From Legionella feeleii (lineage in GTDB: Bacteria; Pseudomonadota; Gammaproteobacteria; Legionellales; Legionellaceae), in assembly GCF_001467625.1 (NCBI RefSeq), contig NZ_LNYB01000028.1, positions 20,671 to 84,670 of the forward strand: a stretch of 64,000 bases of DNA, read 5' to 3'. A model generated the notes under the pieces. That model was not told the DNA's origin and did no database searches. It was given only the letters and a program-made list of their open reading frames with translations. This document shows, in pieces, positions 8,893-18,781 of this stretch. Numbering within the stretch: the first letter of the stretch is position 1; each line of letters opens with the position of its first letter. Made by a program: the position numbers and the translations under genes.

Positions 8893-9861
8893 TCAATCAA
8901 TACGCACAATGATCTTGCCAAAGTGGGCGCTATTTAACATACGGGCATGGGCCGCTTCAATGTCTTCAAACTTGAATTCAGAATCGATTACGGGAACGAT
9001 ATGCTTATTAAGTAGTGCTGTAGGCCATTGTTGCTGAACTGCTCTCCATAACATGGCCTTTTCATAAATGGATTGGGAACGTAAAACAAAACCATGAATC
9101 TCTAGCCTTTTTCTCATGAGAAGTGCCAGATCACATTCGGCCTTATGGCCATCCATGCAAGAAATCTGGATTAATTTTCCTTGTGGCTTCAAGAGCCTTA
9201 AGTGTTTGGGAAAATAGCTTCCGCCTATAAAATCAACAATAACATCCACTGACTCAGGGCCAAGGACTGCCTCGAAATCTTCTTGATTATAATTAATAAG
9301 GGTTGATGCTCCCAAGTGCAAGGCTTTGTCCATTTTTTCTTGGCTACTGATGGTACTAATGACCTTGGCACCCAAATGTCTGGCCATTTGAATAGCAGTT
9401 GAAGAAATACCGCTACCGGCTGCATGAATTAATAGGGTTTGTCCTTGCTTTAATTGTCCAATTAGAAAGATAGTGGCATGTGCTGTCATTAACGATTCGG
9501 GGAGGGCTGCTGCATAACTAAAATCCCAGGGCTGTGGAATAATTGCAGCAAGATTTTGATGCACACAACAATATTCAGCATAACCTCCACCTGCTACTAG
9601 ACCATAAACGCGATCACCTGTTTTAAATTTTTTTACAGCAGAACCTACTTCAACCACTTCCCCCGCAACTTCCAGCCCGGGAATAGTTGATTCACCCGGT
9701 GGTGGAGGATATTTGCCACGACGTTGTAGTAAATCAGCACGATTTAAAGCAGTTGCTTTTACCTGTATTAAAATCTGTTCTTTGTCGCAGATTGGCTTTG
9801 CTTCTTCTTTGATAAGCAAGCGGCTTTCAGGGCCTGGATTCTCTATGGTTACGCAGCGCAT
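8893..9861 (-). CDS. NAD(P)H quinone oxidoreductase (zinc-free MDR)
   Basis: Medium-chain dehydrogenase/reductase of the quinone oxidoreductase/PIG3 type, a cytosolic NADPH-dependent enzyme acting on quinones or enones. The N-terminal GroES-like half includes ALNRADLLQRRGKYPPPPG and GLEVAGEV. The Rossmann half has the nucleotide-binding stretch LLIHAAGSGISS. Catalytic-zinc ligands are absent, as expected. The 322-aa length is typical and the gene is monocistronic. The specific substrate cannot be told from sequence. Confidence 0.9.
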   Translation of the reverse strand: MRCVTIENPGPESRLLIKEEAKPICDKEQILIQVKATALNRADLLQRRGKYPPPPGESTIPGLEVAGEVVEVGSAVKKFKTGDRVYGLVAGGGYAEYCCVHQNLAAIIPQPWDFSYAAALPESLMTAHATIFLIGQLKQGQTLLIHAAGSGISSTAIQMARHLGAKVISTISSQEKMDKALHLGASTLINYNQEDFEAVLGPESVDVIVDFIGGSYFPKHLRLLKPQGKLIQISCMDGHKAECDLALLMRKRLEIHGFVLRSQSIYEKAMLWRAVQQQWPTALLNKHIVPVIDSEFKFEDIEAAHARMLNSAHFGKIIVRID

Positions 9862-9927
9862 AAGTGACTTTCTTATTCTTATTGGCTAGTAGAAACAGTA
9901 CTATAAAGCTTCTCAAAAACAGATTCT

Positions 9928-10038
9928 AGGGTCTGTTGGCATTTCTACTCTCCAGGCCCAAAAGCATTGATTTACGAGCAGCGAAGCGCAGGAAATCAAT
10001 GCTTTTCGACTCAAGCTAGCGAAATGTCAACAAACCCT
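9928..10038. repeat. palindromic element, copy B, with 18-bp terminal inverted repeats
   Basis: The ends AGGGTCTGTTGGCATTTC and GAAATGTCAACAAACCCT are inverted repeats with two mismatches. Inside, AAGCATTGATTT and AAATCAATGCTT are also inverted, around a centre ACGAGCAGCGAAGCGCAG. That centre is the reverse complement of the centre in copies A and C. The whole 111-base unit could fold into one long hairpin and looks like a MITE-like element. It sits in the gap between the divergent qor-like gene and ugpA. Confidence 0.75.
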
Positions 10039-10127
10039 GGTTACTTACAATTTCTTAACTTATTAAGACTCGCAAAATGAAAAGTCTTCGTTATATACTT
10101 GCGGATTAGCTAGAAATTTGGTGGTTG

Positions 10128-11006
10128 ATGGCAAAATATACGCAGCATAAGAAAGTAGCGTTGATGTTTATACTACCTCAACTGCTTATTACTCTGTTAT
10201 TTTTTATCTGGCCTGCCTGCAGCGCGCTGATTCAATCAGTTTTTTTTAGTGATGCTTTCGGCTTGCATAACCGTTTTGCTGGCCTCGCTAATTTTTTTGA
10301 TTTATTCAAAGATCCTGGCTACGGCAAAGCAGTTCTGGTAACCATAGTCATCGCTTTCTTTGTAACGCTACTGACAATGAGTTCGGGTTTGTTATTAGCA
10401 GTCCTTGTACAGAGCCGAAAAAAGAGTCAACGTATCTATAAAACCTTATTTCTTTGGCCTTATGCTGTTGCTCCTGCGGTAGCGGCCATATTATGGCGTT
10501 TTTTGTGTCAGCCTACGATTGGCTGGTTGGCGCATGGTTTACAAGCGTTAGGGATTAATTTTAATTATTTGATTAACGCCAAACAGGCTTTACTCGTTGT
10601 GGTATTGACAGCAAGCTGGCAACAATTGAGTTATAATTTTCTTTTCTTCTTTGCAGCGCTTAAGGCAATTCCCCCTACTTTGATTGAAGCGGCTATCATT
10701 GATGGTGCTTCAACCTGGCGGCGATTTTGGCAAATTGTTTTTCCTTTATTATCGCCAACCACTTTTTTCCTGCTAGTCATGAATTTGATCTATGCCTTCT
10801 TTGACACCTTTGGCATTATTGATGTGATGACTAATGGCGGGCCGGGCAGCAGTACCACAACCTTAATTTATAAAGTCTACAAAGATGGTTTTGTCGGTAT
10901 GGATCCAGGTAGTTCATCAGCTCAATCGGTGATGCTCATGTTAATGGTTGTCGCTCTCACTCTGATCCAATTCCGTTACCTTGAAAAAAAGGTGCATTAC
11001 GAATGA
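10128..11006 (+). CDS. ugpA: glycerol-3-phosphate ABC transporter permease UgpA
   Basis: Inner-membrane permease of a carbohydrate-type (CUT1) ABC importer, probably for sn-glycerol-3-phosphate or its diesters. Six hydrophobic segments are visible. The ABC-contact EAA loop EAAIIDGASTWRRFWQIVFP lies near residues 190-210. The length (292 aa) matches UgpA. The ATG at 10128 is chosen over the adjoining TTG at 10125. It overlaps ugpE by 4 bases. Other CUT1 substrates (sugars) cannot be excluded by sequence alone. Confidence 0.87.
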   Translation: MAKYTQHKKVALMFILPQLLITLLFFIWPACSALIQSVFFSDAFGLHNRFAGLANFFDLFKDPGYGKAVLVTIVIAFFVTLLTMSSGLLLAVLVQSRKKSQRIYKTLFLWPYAVAPAVAAILWRFLCQPTIGWLAHGLQALGINFNYLINAKQALLVVVLTASWQQLSYNFLFFFAALKAIPPTLIEAAIIDGASTWRRFWQIVFPLLSPTTFFLLVMNLIYAFFDTFGIIDVMTNGGPGSSTTTLIYKVYKDGFVGMDPGSSSAQSVMLMLMVVALTLIQFRYLEKKVHYE

Positions 11007-11833
11007 AAACATTAAATCGCCTGCTTATTCATGGGTTATTGTGTTTAGCAATCGCTGTTTTATTCATACCTTTATATCTGGCTTTGGTAGCAGCTAGTCA
11101 CGAAGGGACTGCTATGATGCAGGCGCCTTTGCCTATTTGGCCTGGTACTGCTTTTTTTCACAACCTCAAAGCGGTGCTTACTGAGGGATTGGTAGTGACA
11201 GGCGGTCAACCAGTTTGGCAAATGTTGCTTAATAGTTTGTTAATGGCAATTTTAATTGCTGGAGGAAAAATTATTTTGGCTCTCGGCTCAGCCTTCGCAC
11301 TGGTTTATTTCGAATTCCCTTTAAAGAAGCTATGCTTCGCATTAATTTTCTCCACTATGATGCTGCCTGTCGAAGTAAGGATAGTGCCAACTTTTCAAGT
11401 CATTGCTTCTTTTGCCTGGTTGAATACCTTTACCGGCCTAACTTTACCGCTAATGGCTTCTGCTACAGCTACTTTTTTGTTTAGACAGTTTTTTAAAACG
11501 ATTCCTAAAGAGCTTATTGATGCAGCTAAACTTGACGGCGCGGGGCCCTTGAGATTTTTTTTAGATATTCTTTTGCCTTTATCCAAGACACAGATTGCTG
11601 CTTTGTTTATTATTCTTTTTGTATATGGCTGGAACCAATATCTTTGGCCGTTGGTAATTACCACAGATACGAATATGGCAACGATAGTGATGGGTATCCG
11701 TTATTTAGCCGGAGTGGCAGATCAGATCCCTCAATGGCATTACATTATGATGGTTGCCTTGATTGCTTTGTTACCACCTTGCCTGGTAGTACTTACCATG
11801 CAACGTTGGTTTGAAAAGGGGTTAACGCATTAA
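11003..11833 (+). CDS. ugpE: glycerol-3-phosphate ABC transporter permease UgpE
   Basis: Second permease of the importer, 276 aa with six predicted membrane helices. The EAA-type loop DAAKLDGAGPLRFFLDILLP lies around residue 172. The ATGA overlap with ugpA and the stop/start overlap with ugpC indicate one translationally coupled unit. It should form the heterodimeric membrane channel with UgpA. Confidence 0.87.
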   Translation: MKTLNRLLIHGLLCLAIAVLFIPLYLALVAASHEGTAMMQAPLPIWPGTAFFHNLKAVLTEGLVVTGGQPVWQMLLNSLLMAILIAGGKIILALGSAFALVYFEFPLKKLCFALIFSTMMLPVEVRIVPTFQVIASFAWLNTFTGLTLPLMASATATFLFRQFFKTIPKELIDAAKLDGAGPLRFFLDILLPLSKTQIAALFIILFVYGWNQYLWPLVITTDTNMATIVMGIRYLAGVADQIPQWHYIMMVALIALLPPCLVVLTMQRWFEKGLTH

Positions 11834-12924
11834 TGGCAACAGTAAATTTAGTGGATGTCAGCAAATTCTATGGTCAACAGCCTATTCTCAATAAGGTGAG
11901 TTTAAGTATCGAGAAAGGAGAGTTTGTCGCTGTTGTTGGGCCTTCTGGTTGCGGCAAATCAACCTTGCTGCGTCTTGTTGCAGGTTTGGATACCGTCAGT
12001 ACTGGCAGTATTCTTATTAATAATCAATGTGTTAATAAAATTCCTGCTTCCAAGCGTGATATGGCAATGGTTTTTCAAAACTACGCGCTTTATCCGCATA
12101 TGACTGTTTACGATAATATGGCCTATGGCTTGAAAATGCGTGGGATGAAGAAGAATCAGATCCAGCAAAGAGTACACGAGGTTGCTGCAATGCTGCAGCT
12201 CTCGGATTATTTACTGCGTAAACCCCAGGCACTTTCCGGAGGGCAACGCCAACGCGTAGCAATGGGACGTGCTATTGTTCGTTCACCAGCTGTGTTTTTA
12301 TTTGATGAACCTCTTTCTAACCTGGATGCAAAATTGCGGGCAGAAATGCGCTATGAAATTAAAAAACTGCATCATCAACTGCGCACTACCTGTTTATACG
12401 TAACGCATGATCAGACTGAAGCAATGACAATGGCGTCAAGGGTATTGGTTTTAAATAAAGGGCAGGTTGAGCAGATCGGTTCTCCGCAGATGCTGTACCA
12501 ACAGCCGGCTTCACTTTTTGTGGCTAGCTTCACTGGGCATTACCCAATTAATTTTTTACCTGCAAAAATCGATCTCACGAGACAGAAAGTAGTCACGGAA
12601 ATGGGTATTGAGCTATGCTTACCTGTATTGAAGGAATCTCTGACCTGTGGGACGGAGGTGGTAGTAGGAATAAGGCCTGAGCACTTAAATCTTACTGTCA
12701 GGAATAAACCTGGGGTAATTCCAGTAAAAATAGAATTTATTGATGATATGGGTGCCGACAAACTGATGCAAGTGATGAGTTACTGTGGAAAAGCCCGCTT
12801 TTCAGTAAAAATTTCTGCTGATACTGAGATAGTTGAGGAGCAACTTGCCTTGGAAGTTCTTGTAAATAAAGCTAATCTATTTCATCAAAAAACCGGATTG
12901 CGATTGGGAGGCTGGCATGACTGA
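11833..12924 (+). CDS. ugpC: UgpC-type ABC transporter ATPase
   Basis: Cytoplasmic ATPase energising the importer. Walker A GPSGCGKST is near residue 36, the signature LSGGQRQR near 135 and Walker B VFLFDEPLSNLD near 155, with the switch histidine in VTHDQTEAM. The C-terminal third is the MalK/UgpC-type regulatory (TOBE/OB) domain. At 363 aa it matches the family. No periplasmic binding protein gene (ugpB) accompanies the set, so that component must be encoded elsewhere. Confidence 0.9.
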   Translation: MATVNLVDVSKFYGQQPILNKVSLSIEKGEFVAVVGPSGCGKSTLLRLVAGLDTVSTGSILINNQCVNKIPASKRDMAMVFQNYALYPHMTVYDNMAYGLKMRGMKKNQIQQRVHEVAAMLQLSDYLLRKPQALSGGQRQRVAMGRAIVRSPAVFLFDEPLSNLDAKLRAEMRYEIKKLHHQLRTTCLYVTHDQTEAMTMASRVLVLNKGQVEQIGSPQMLYQQPASLFVASFTGHYPINFLPAKIDLTRQKVVTEMGIELCLPVLKESLTCGTEVVVGIRPEHLNLTVRNKPGVIPVKIEFIDDMGADKLMQVMSYCGKARFSVKISADTEIVEEQLALEVLVNKANLFHQKTGLRLGGWHD

Positions 12925-13792
12925 GCAAAAGAAGACATTACGCGAAATTGATACCCCTTTCTATAATTATTGGCAAGCGCTCTATCTTTCTTTTTTTAGT
13001 AGCCGTCTTTATGTCGACGTGGGGAAACGATGGAAGGGGTTTGGCCTTCTTTACCTTTTGCTGCTGATGTTTATTGTTTCTATTCCCTTTGCCATGCGGG
13101 TTACATCTGATTTTAATCGTTTTATTAACGAAGAGATGATTCAACCACTTGAGCAGTTGCCCTCAATTTACATTCAAAATGGCAAAGTGTCATTCGATAA
13201 GCCGATGCCTTATATGGTAAAAAATAAATCCGGCCAGGTTGTTTTGATTGTTGATACGACAGGTAAGGTACAAACTATTGATAAGACTTATCCCCATTTG
13301 ACGACCCTCATTACAAAAAATAAATTTATGTACCGCTTTCCTTCCCCACAATTCTTTTTTTCCAAAGAGCCTGTTGATTCAGAGAGCAGCCTTTTTGTAC
13401 AAACAATCAGTGAACAAGTTAATGAGGTTTTCGATGGTAAGCGTTGGGTGAAATCTTCCGGGATTGAACGAGTTAAATATCTTTCTGCTGCGATTATCTA
13501 TCCTATGGTGGCATTGATTTTCTTTGCCATGTACCTTGTTTTTTTTCTGGCCTTTGCTCTCATGGGACAATTTGTAGCAAAACTCTTTCTTAAATTATCA
13601 CTTGGCTATAAGCAAGCCAGTCGATTATTGATAGTCAGCTCAACACCTCAAATTGTATTGTTGTTGTTTATGTTAACAATGGGTTGGTTATTTAATTGGT
13701 TTGGTATAGTCTTGCTTATCGTTTTATCTATTTATTTTACTTATGCGATTATTTCATTGAAACGAGAAAGCCATAAACTGGTGGTTTCGTGA
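12917..13792 (+). CDS. DUF1189 family membrane protein
   Basis: Protein of 291 aa with one helix near residues 43-61, a periplasmic middle region (~65-190) and three helices after residue 195. The N-terminal pattern FYNYWQALYLSFFSSRLY and the overall layout match the DUF1189 family (from memory). Function is unknown. Its ATG overlaps the ugpC stop by 8 bases and its own stop overlaps the next gene's GTG, so it belongs to the ugp transcript and may help transporter assembly; that is speculation. Confidence 0.75.
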   Translation: MTEQKKTLREIDTPFYNYWQALYLSFFSSRLYVDVGKRWKGFGLLYLLLLMFIVSIPFAMRVTSDFNRFINEEMIQPLEQLPSIYIQNGKVSFDKPMPYMVKNKSGQVVLIVDTTGKVQTIDKTYPHLTTLITKNKFMYRFPSPQFFFSKEPVDSESSLFVQTISEQVNEVFDGKRWVKSSGIERVKYLSAAIIYPMVALIFFAMYLVFFLAFALMGQFVAKLFLKLSLGYKQASRLLIVSSTPQIVLLLFMLTMGWLFNWFGIVLLIVLSIYFTYAIISLKRESHKLVVS

Positions 13793-14577
13793 AGGAATTG
13801 ATTCATTTTGCTCATGGTAACGGATTTCCTGCGCTTTGTTATAAGCAATTATTGGACAAGTTAAAAGAGCAATATGATTGTTGTTACATCGATAGGATTG
13901 GCCATAACCCTCAATTTCCTGTCACCGAAAATTGGCATTATCTGGTTGAAGAAGTGATTGCCAGCATCAAGAACCAGGCCAGTCAACCTGTGATTGGCCT
14001 TGGACATTCTCTTGGCGGTGTATTGAGTCTCTTGGCAGCGATTGAGCAGCCGCAGTTATTCAAAGCGGTTATTATGGTGGATTCACCGCTTCTGGGGCCT
14101 TTTAAATCAAGCATGGTACGTCTTGCTAAAGCACTCGGGGTAATTGACAGGATAACCCCGGCTGGTCGTACGCGTGGCAGAAGGGAATATTGGCAAAATA
14201 GAGAGCAATTGTTGGCTTATTTGAAGGGCCGGGAATTGTTTCAAACTTTTACTGACGCTTGTTTGCAAGACTATATTGATTATGGCTTACAACAAACAGA
14301 CCGAGGATATGTACTACGTTTTGATCGCCACATTGAATATTTGATTTATCGTACGATCCCGCATATCTTGCCTGCTTACGCTGGAAAAGCGAAAGTTCCT
14401 GTCGCTTTGATTTATGGAAATAAAAGTACTGTGGTGGACAGACTCGATGTACGCTATATGAAAAAACATTACCATATTTTATGTTGTAAGGTAGAGGGGA
14501 CACATATGTTACCCATGGAGTATCCAACGCAACTGGCAACGCAAATTTCCACCTTACTTGATGCTATACTGAAATGA
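13789..14577 (+). CDS. alpha/beta-fold hydrolase
   Basis: Cytosolic hydrolase of 262 aa. The nucleophile elbow GLGHSLGG (Ser near residue 71) and the oxyanion-region HGNGFPA at the N-terminus are clear. The catalytic acid is probably in the YGNKSTVVDRLD segment, and the histidine in EGTHMLPME near the C-terminus. GTG start in a GTGA overlap with the upstream DUF1189 gene. Its place at the end of the ugp operon suggests an esterase acting on glycerol-phosphate-type or lipid-derived substrates, but the substrate is not evident. Confidence 0.85.
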   Translation: MKELIHFAHGNGFPALCYKQLLDKLKEQYDCCYIDRIGHNPQFPVTENWHYLVEEVIASIKNQASQPVIGLGHSLGGVLSLLAAIEQPQLFKAVIMVDSPLLGPFKSSMVRLAKALGVIDRITPAGRTRGRREYWQNREQLLAYLKGRELFQTFTDACLQDYIDYGLQQTDRGYVLRFDRHIEYLIYRTIPHILPAYAGKAKVPVALIYGNKSTVVDRLDVRYMKKHYHILCCKVEGTHMLPMEYPTQLATQISTLLDAILK

Positions 14578-14693
14578 CAGCATTTATTACATAAATAGGG
14601 TATTGGCAAATATTGCCTTACTCTGTTTTTTGCTGCACATTAGCTTGTTGTTGAAATTTTAATTGAAGGATTGTTTACTGAAAGGAGAAAACA

Positions 14694-17180
14694 GTGTTGC
14701 ATAGTCTGATTGTTCTGGCGGTGGTTAGTGGGGCTCTTTTATTACTAGCCAGGCAAGCTTCCCTTGCTGTATGGGCTATAAGTTATGCTTTGTTTGCGTT
14801 ATTGCTTGCACGCTATGGTTCCCCCGGTCTTGTAGCACAGTTCTTTTTATGGGCTGTTTTGGCAATATTTGTTCTTTGCGCAATCAAACCATTACGGAGA
14901 ACATTGTTATCTCGCCGCATATTTGCTGTCGTCAGTAAAGCAATGCCAGCTATGTCTTCCACTGAACGCGAGGCCTTGGAAGCTGGTACAGTAAGTTGGG
15001 AGGGAGATTTATTTAGCGGTTCACCTGATTTTGATGCCTTGCTTCGGGCACCCGTTGTTAAATTAACAGCGGAAGAACAGTCTTTTATTGATGGTCCGGT
15101 CAATGAATTGTGCCGTATGATTGATGATTGGGATATTACCCATGTAAGAACGGATATGCCTCCTGAGATGTGGCAATTCATTAAAGAAAAAGGCTTCCTG
15201 GGGATGATTATACCCAAAAACTTTGGTGGCCTTGATTTCTCTGCAACGGCACAGATGACCATTTTAGCCAGAATCTATGGCCGCTCAGTGACTGTTGGCA
15301 GTACTATTTCCGTACCAAACTCATTAGGTCCTGCAGAATTATTATTGAAATATGGTACTCAGGAGCAAAAAGAATTTTATTTGCCGCGGTTAGCAGACGG
15401 CCGGGAAATTCCCTGTTTTGCGTTAACAGGTCCTAATGCAGGTTCTGATGCTGCATCTATCCCCGACAAGGGTATTGTTTGCCTTCACGAAGTTAATGGC
15501 CAAGAGGTTTTAGGAGTACGTTTAACCTGGAGTAAACGGTACATAACGCTTTGTCCGGTAGCAACCGTGATTGGTTTGGCATTCCGTCTCTTTGACCCTG
15601 ATAATTTACTGGGTAAAGGAACTGATGTTGGTATTACTTGTGCCTTAATTCCTGCCAGTACACCCGGCGTTATAAAAGGACGTCGTCATTTCCCATTAAA
15701 CACCGGATTTTTGAATGGACCGACCCAGGGAAAAGATGTTTTTGTACCGATTGATTGCCTCATTGGCGGTGCCGAAATGGCTGGTGCTGGCTGGCGCATG
15801 TTAATGGAGTGTTTAAGTGCTGGCAGAGCGATTTCTTTGCCTTCAAGCGCTGCGGGCGGATCACAAGCAGGGGCCCTGGTAAGTGGTGCCTACGCTAGAG
15901 TGCGTAAGCAATTTAACCAGGCAATTGCTAATTTTGAGGGCATAGAAGAGCCGTTAGCCCGTATTGCTGCTAATACTTATCTTATTGATGCCGGGTTAAC
16001 CATGACTGCAGCAGCGATAGATAATGGCGCCAAACCTTCCGTTGCTGGTGCTATCTTGAAATACAATACGACAGAGAGAGCGCGTCAATTAGTGATGGAT
16101 GCCATGGATATTCATGGCGGAAAGGGGATCTGTCTTGGACCTAATAATTACCTCGGTCGTGGTTACCAAAATGCACCTATCAGTATTACCGTTGAAGGTG
16201 CCAATATTTTAACTCGTAGTCTCATTATCTTTGGACAGGGGGCTATTCGCTGTCATCCTTATGTATTTCGCGAATTGGAAAGTGTACGGGAACATAATCT
16301 TGCTGCTTTTGATAGTGCTTTTTGGGGGCATGCAGGATTTGTACTGGCTAATTTAACCAAATCGCTAATTTTTGCATTCACTGATGCGCGTTTTACTGCT
16401 ACACCAAGAAGCTCAGTAGGGCGGTATTATCAACTAGTACATCGCTATAGTACTAATTTAGCTTTCCTTGCTGATTTTTCGATGGTAGTAATGGGCGGGG
16501 AATTAAAGCGTAAAGAAAAAATTTCAGCGCGATTAGGTGATGTGCTTAGCAATTTATATTTAATTTCTGCGGTATTAAAGCGCTTTCATGATGATGGGGA
16601 ACCTGAGGCTGATATCCCTTTGGTGGAGTGGAGTTGTCAACAGTTATTTCATGAATGTGAATTGGCAATTCATGGGGTAATAGCGAATTTCCCTGCGCGA
16701 TGGGCACGAATTGTGTTGAAATTGTTGCTGCAACCTTTGGGTAGTCAGCGACACAGGCCTTCTGACAAATTGGGGAAAAAGTTGGCACATTTACTCACTG
16801 AACCCAATGAAGCGCGAACACGGTTAACCCGATTTGTATTTGTTGAGCCGCTGGATAATTGTCCTTTAGGGCGTTTGGAAGAAACTTTCCATAAAATATG
16901 CGCTGTTGAGGAGCTTGAGAGAAAAGTTGGTAAGGCAGTGAAAGAAGGAACACTGACTTCATTAACATTACTTGAACAAATTGATGAAGCTGAGCATGTC
17001 GGTATTTTGGATGCCAAGCAGGCAGCGCAACTTAGAGAAGCTGAGCAGGCAAGACAGCAAATTATTGCTGTTGACGATTTCAGCGACGACGAATTGCGTC
17101 GACAGCCAATAGATAATCTGTTTAATCAATCCAAGAAAAAAATCCCCACTCAGGATGGTCTAGCGACTGAAGTAGTTTGA
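14694..17180 (+). CDS. fadE: long acyl-CoA dehydrogenase FadE
   Basis: First oxidation step of fatty-acid beta-oxidation. The 828-aa length is that of the E. coli FadE class rather than the ~380-aa enzymes. Residues 1-70 contain hydrophobic helices suggesting membrane attachment. The dehydrogenase core (~120-520) includes LTGPNAGSDAASIPD and the MDIHGGKGICLG segment with EGANILTR. The C-terminal ~280 residues are the DUF1974 extension. The GTG start follows AAAGGAG by six bases. It appears monocistronic. Confidence 0.93.
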   Translation: MLHSLIVLAVVSGALLLLARQASLAVWAISYALFALLLARYGSPGLVAQFFLWAVLAIFVLCAIKPLRRTLLSRRIFAVVSKAMPAMSSTEREALEAGTVSWEGDLFSGSPDFDALLRAPVVKLTAEEQSFIDGPVNELCRMIDDWDITHVRTDMPPEMWQFIKEKGFLGMIIPKNFGGLDFSATAQMTILARIYGRSVTVGSTISVPNSLGPAELLLKYGTQEQKEFYLPRLADGREIPCFALTGPNAGSDAASIPDKGIVCLHEVNGQEVLGVRLTWSKRYITLCPVATVIGLAFRLFDPDNLLGKGTDVGITCALIPASTPGVIKGRRHFPLNTGFLNGPTQGKDVFVPIDCLIGGAEMAGAGWRMLMECLSAGRAISLPSSAAGGSQAGALVSGAYARVRKQFNQAIANFEGIEEPLARIAANTYLIDAGLTMTAAAIDNGAKPSVAGAILKYNTTERARQLVMDAMDIHGGKGICLGPNNYLGRGYQNAPISITVEGANILTRSLIIFGQGAIRCHPYVFRELESVREHNLAAFDSAFWGHAGFVLANLTKSLIFAFTDARFTATPRSSVGRYYQLVHRYSTNLAFLADFSMVVMGGELKRKEKISARLGDVLSNLYLISAVLKRFHDDGEPEADIPLVEWSCQQLFHECELAIHGVIANFPARWARIVLKLLLQPLGSQRHRPSDKLGKKLAHLLTEPNEARTRLTRFVFVEPLDNCPLGRLEETFHKICAVEELERKVGKAVKEGTLTSLTLLEQIDEAEHVGILDAKQAAQLREAEQARQQIIAVDDFSDDELRRQPIDNLFNQSKKKIPTQDGLATEVV

Positions 17181-17285
17181 TGATGTAGTCATTGACGTGC
17201 ATCCCACCCGTTTTTGGGATGCCGCCTCCAGAATACTAGCGTATTTTATTTCAGGTCTTCCTCCTGCGAGGGGAAGCAACAAAGC

Positions 17286-18245
17286 CTAAAGAGTTACAAT
17301 CTGTTCTCTAACGGCAAGTATTATACCGGTTAAAATTATAATACCTCCAATAAGTTGCGCGATTCCGGGGACTATCCCTAAGATCAAATAAGAAAAGAAA
17401 ATTGATGAGACTGGGACGAAGGATCCGGCTATAACATCATCCACTACTTTAATTCTTTGCATTCCTAAATCATTAAAGAGCATTCCCAGTGCCACAATGA
17501 CATTGCCATAAAGTAGCATCCACTTCCAGAGAAAGGGAGAGAAAAGATCAGCGAAATGGGACCACCCAAACATCATCACAGCAATAAAAAAGAAAAAAAC
17601 AGCCCCTAGTCCCATCCTTAGCGTATTAAAAATTCCCCCTGGAAGTACTTTAATTGCATGAAAACTGATTAACGTGGAGAGGCTGCTTGAGACAACGCCG
17701 AGTATCACGTAAATTTCCCCAAGGTGAGGCGTGGATGAGAGGTATACTGGTTTTTTGATAGACAGCCATTGTTGAAGTAAAACAATAGCAGCACACCCGC
17801 TCATTGTAATTGCTGAAGCGATAACCAATCGAATGGTTGGTTTTTCGCGAAAACAAAGCCATCCAGCAAACAAGGTCAAGGGGGGTTGAAGGGTCGAAAG
17901 AAGGATAACATTAATTACGTTTGTATACATAATGCCAAAGAAGAAAAAGGTTGGCGTAAAAAAACCCATCAGAAGGGCGCTCACAAGAATCCATAGCCAT
18001 TCTATGGTGGTTAATTTTCTGAAATTAAACGCTTTAAAATTTTTATACTGCAGGATGAAGAGCGTTATTGCACCAATTAAACTTCCTGCAAATAATAAAT
18101 TACAAAATGAGATCGGGTTATGGCCATGTATTGTATGATTTTGGCCAAGCTGGATAAGTTTGGCAATTACTGCTTCATCCGCACTGAAGATTATATAGCT
18201 GATGGCTATATAAATTATTCCCTTAGTCCTGGCAGTAACAGCCAT
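17286..18245 (-). CDS. EamA/DMT-type transporter
   Basis: Inner-membrane protein of about 320 aa with ten hydrophobic segments arranged as two five-helix halves, the layout of the drug/metabolite transporter superfamily. The second half contains LGEIYVILGVVSSSLSTLISF. The ATG at 18245 is taken as the start; an in-frame TTG at 18257 is possible. The gene stands alone and no substrate can be assigned. Confidence 0.8.
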   Translation of the reverse strand: MAVTARTKGIIYIAISYIIFSADEAVIAKLIQLGQNHTIHGHNPISFCNLLFAGSLIGAITLFILQYKNFKAFNFRKLTTIEWLWILVSALLMGFFTPTFFFFGIMYTNVINVILLSTLQPPLTLFAGWLCFREKPTIRLVIASAITMSGCAAIVLLQQWLSIKKPVYLSSTPHLGEIYVILGVVSSSLSTLISFHAIKVLPGGIFNTLRMGLGAVFFFFIAVMMFGWSHFADLFSPFLWKWMLLYGNVIVALGMLFNDLGMQRIKVVDDVIAGSFVPVSSIFFSYLILGIVPGIAQLIGGIIILTGIILAVREQIVTL

Positions 18246-18529
18246 CCTTTTACTCAACTAAATATAATTTAAATAAATTAGAGAGTATCTGAAACTGCAT
18301 GAATCTAGCAAGAATCCGTTGAAAGTAGAAAATTTTTCTGCTTTTGTAATGAATGGAAAGAAAAACCAACGCTCACCTTGGTCAAACAGTTGGCGCAATT
18401 TAATTATTCAGGGTTAGGAAGAGAGTTGGGAACTTTACGTGCCCCTTATTGATCAAAGGAGCAGGCCATGAACTTTGTCCCGGGAAAGGAGTAGAATAAG
18501 CAAGCAGTAAAGACTAGTCGAAGCGTTTT

Positions 18530-18781
18530 CTACGCCTCATCAGGCATAGTAACGTTTAATTCCAGCACGGAATTATCACCCATACGTTCTAAATTCACAC
18601 TGACTTGATCCCTGTTGATACGAATATATTTGGCAATGACTGCCAGAATTTCTTCTTGCAGTTTAGGCAAATAATCGGGTGTACTTCGCTGAGAGCGCTC
18701 ATGTGAAATGATAATTTGCAGGCGCTCTTTAGCGACTGAAGCAGTACTGTTACGTTTTCTCAGATAGTTAAATAGGCTCAT
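18530..18781 (-). CDS. minE: cell-division topological factor MinE
   Basis: Small protein (83 aa) that stimulates MinD ATPase and drives pole-to-pole oscillation, keeping the division site central. The N-terminal amphipathic [10 protein letters not shown] and anti-MinCD segment [11 protein letters not shown] are typical, followed by the C-terminal topological domain. It overlaps minD by 4 bases (ATGA), indicating coupled translation. Confidence 0.95.
   Translation of the reverse strand: MSLFNYLRKRNSTASVAKERLQIIISHERSQRSTPDYLPKLQEEILAVIAKYIRINRDQVSVNLERMGDNSVLELNVTMPDEA

Noticed and set aside
10065..10088. AAGACT/AGTCTT dyad before ugpA as operator
   Set aside because: Short arms with a 12-base spacer are expected by chance in AT-rich DNA.
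17199..17222. GCATCCC/GGGATGC hairpin after fadE as terminator
   Set aside because: No T run follows on the plus strand; too weak to list.
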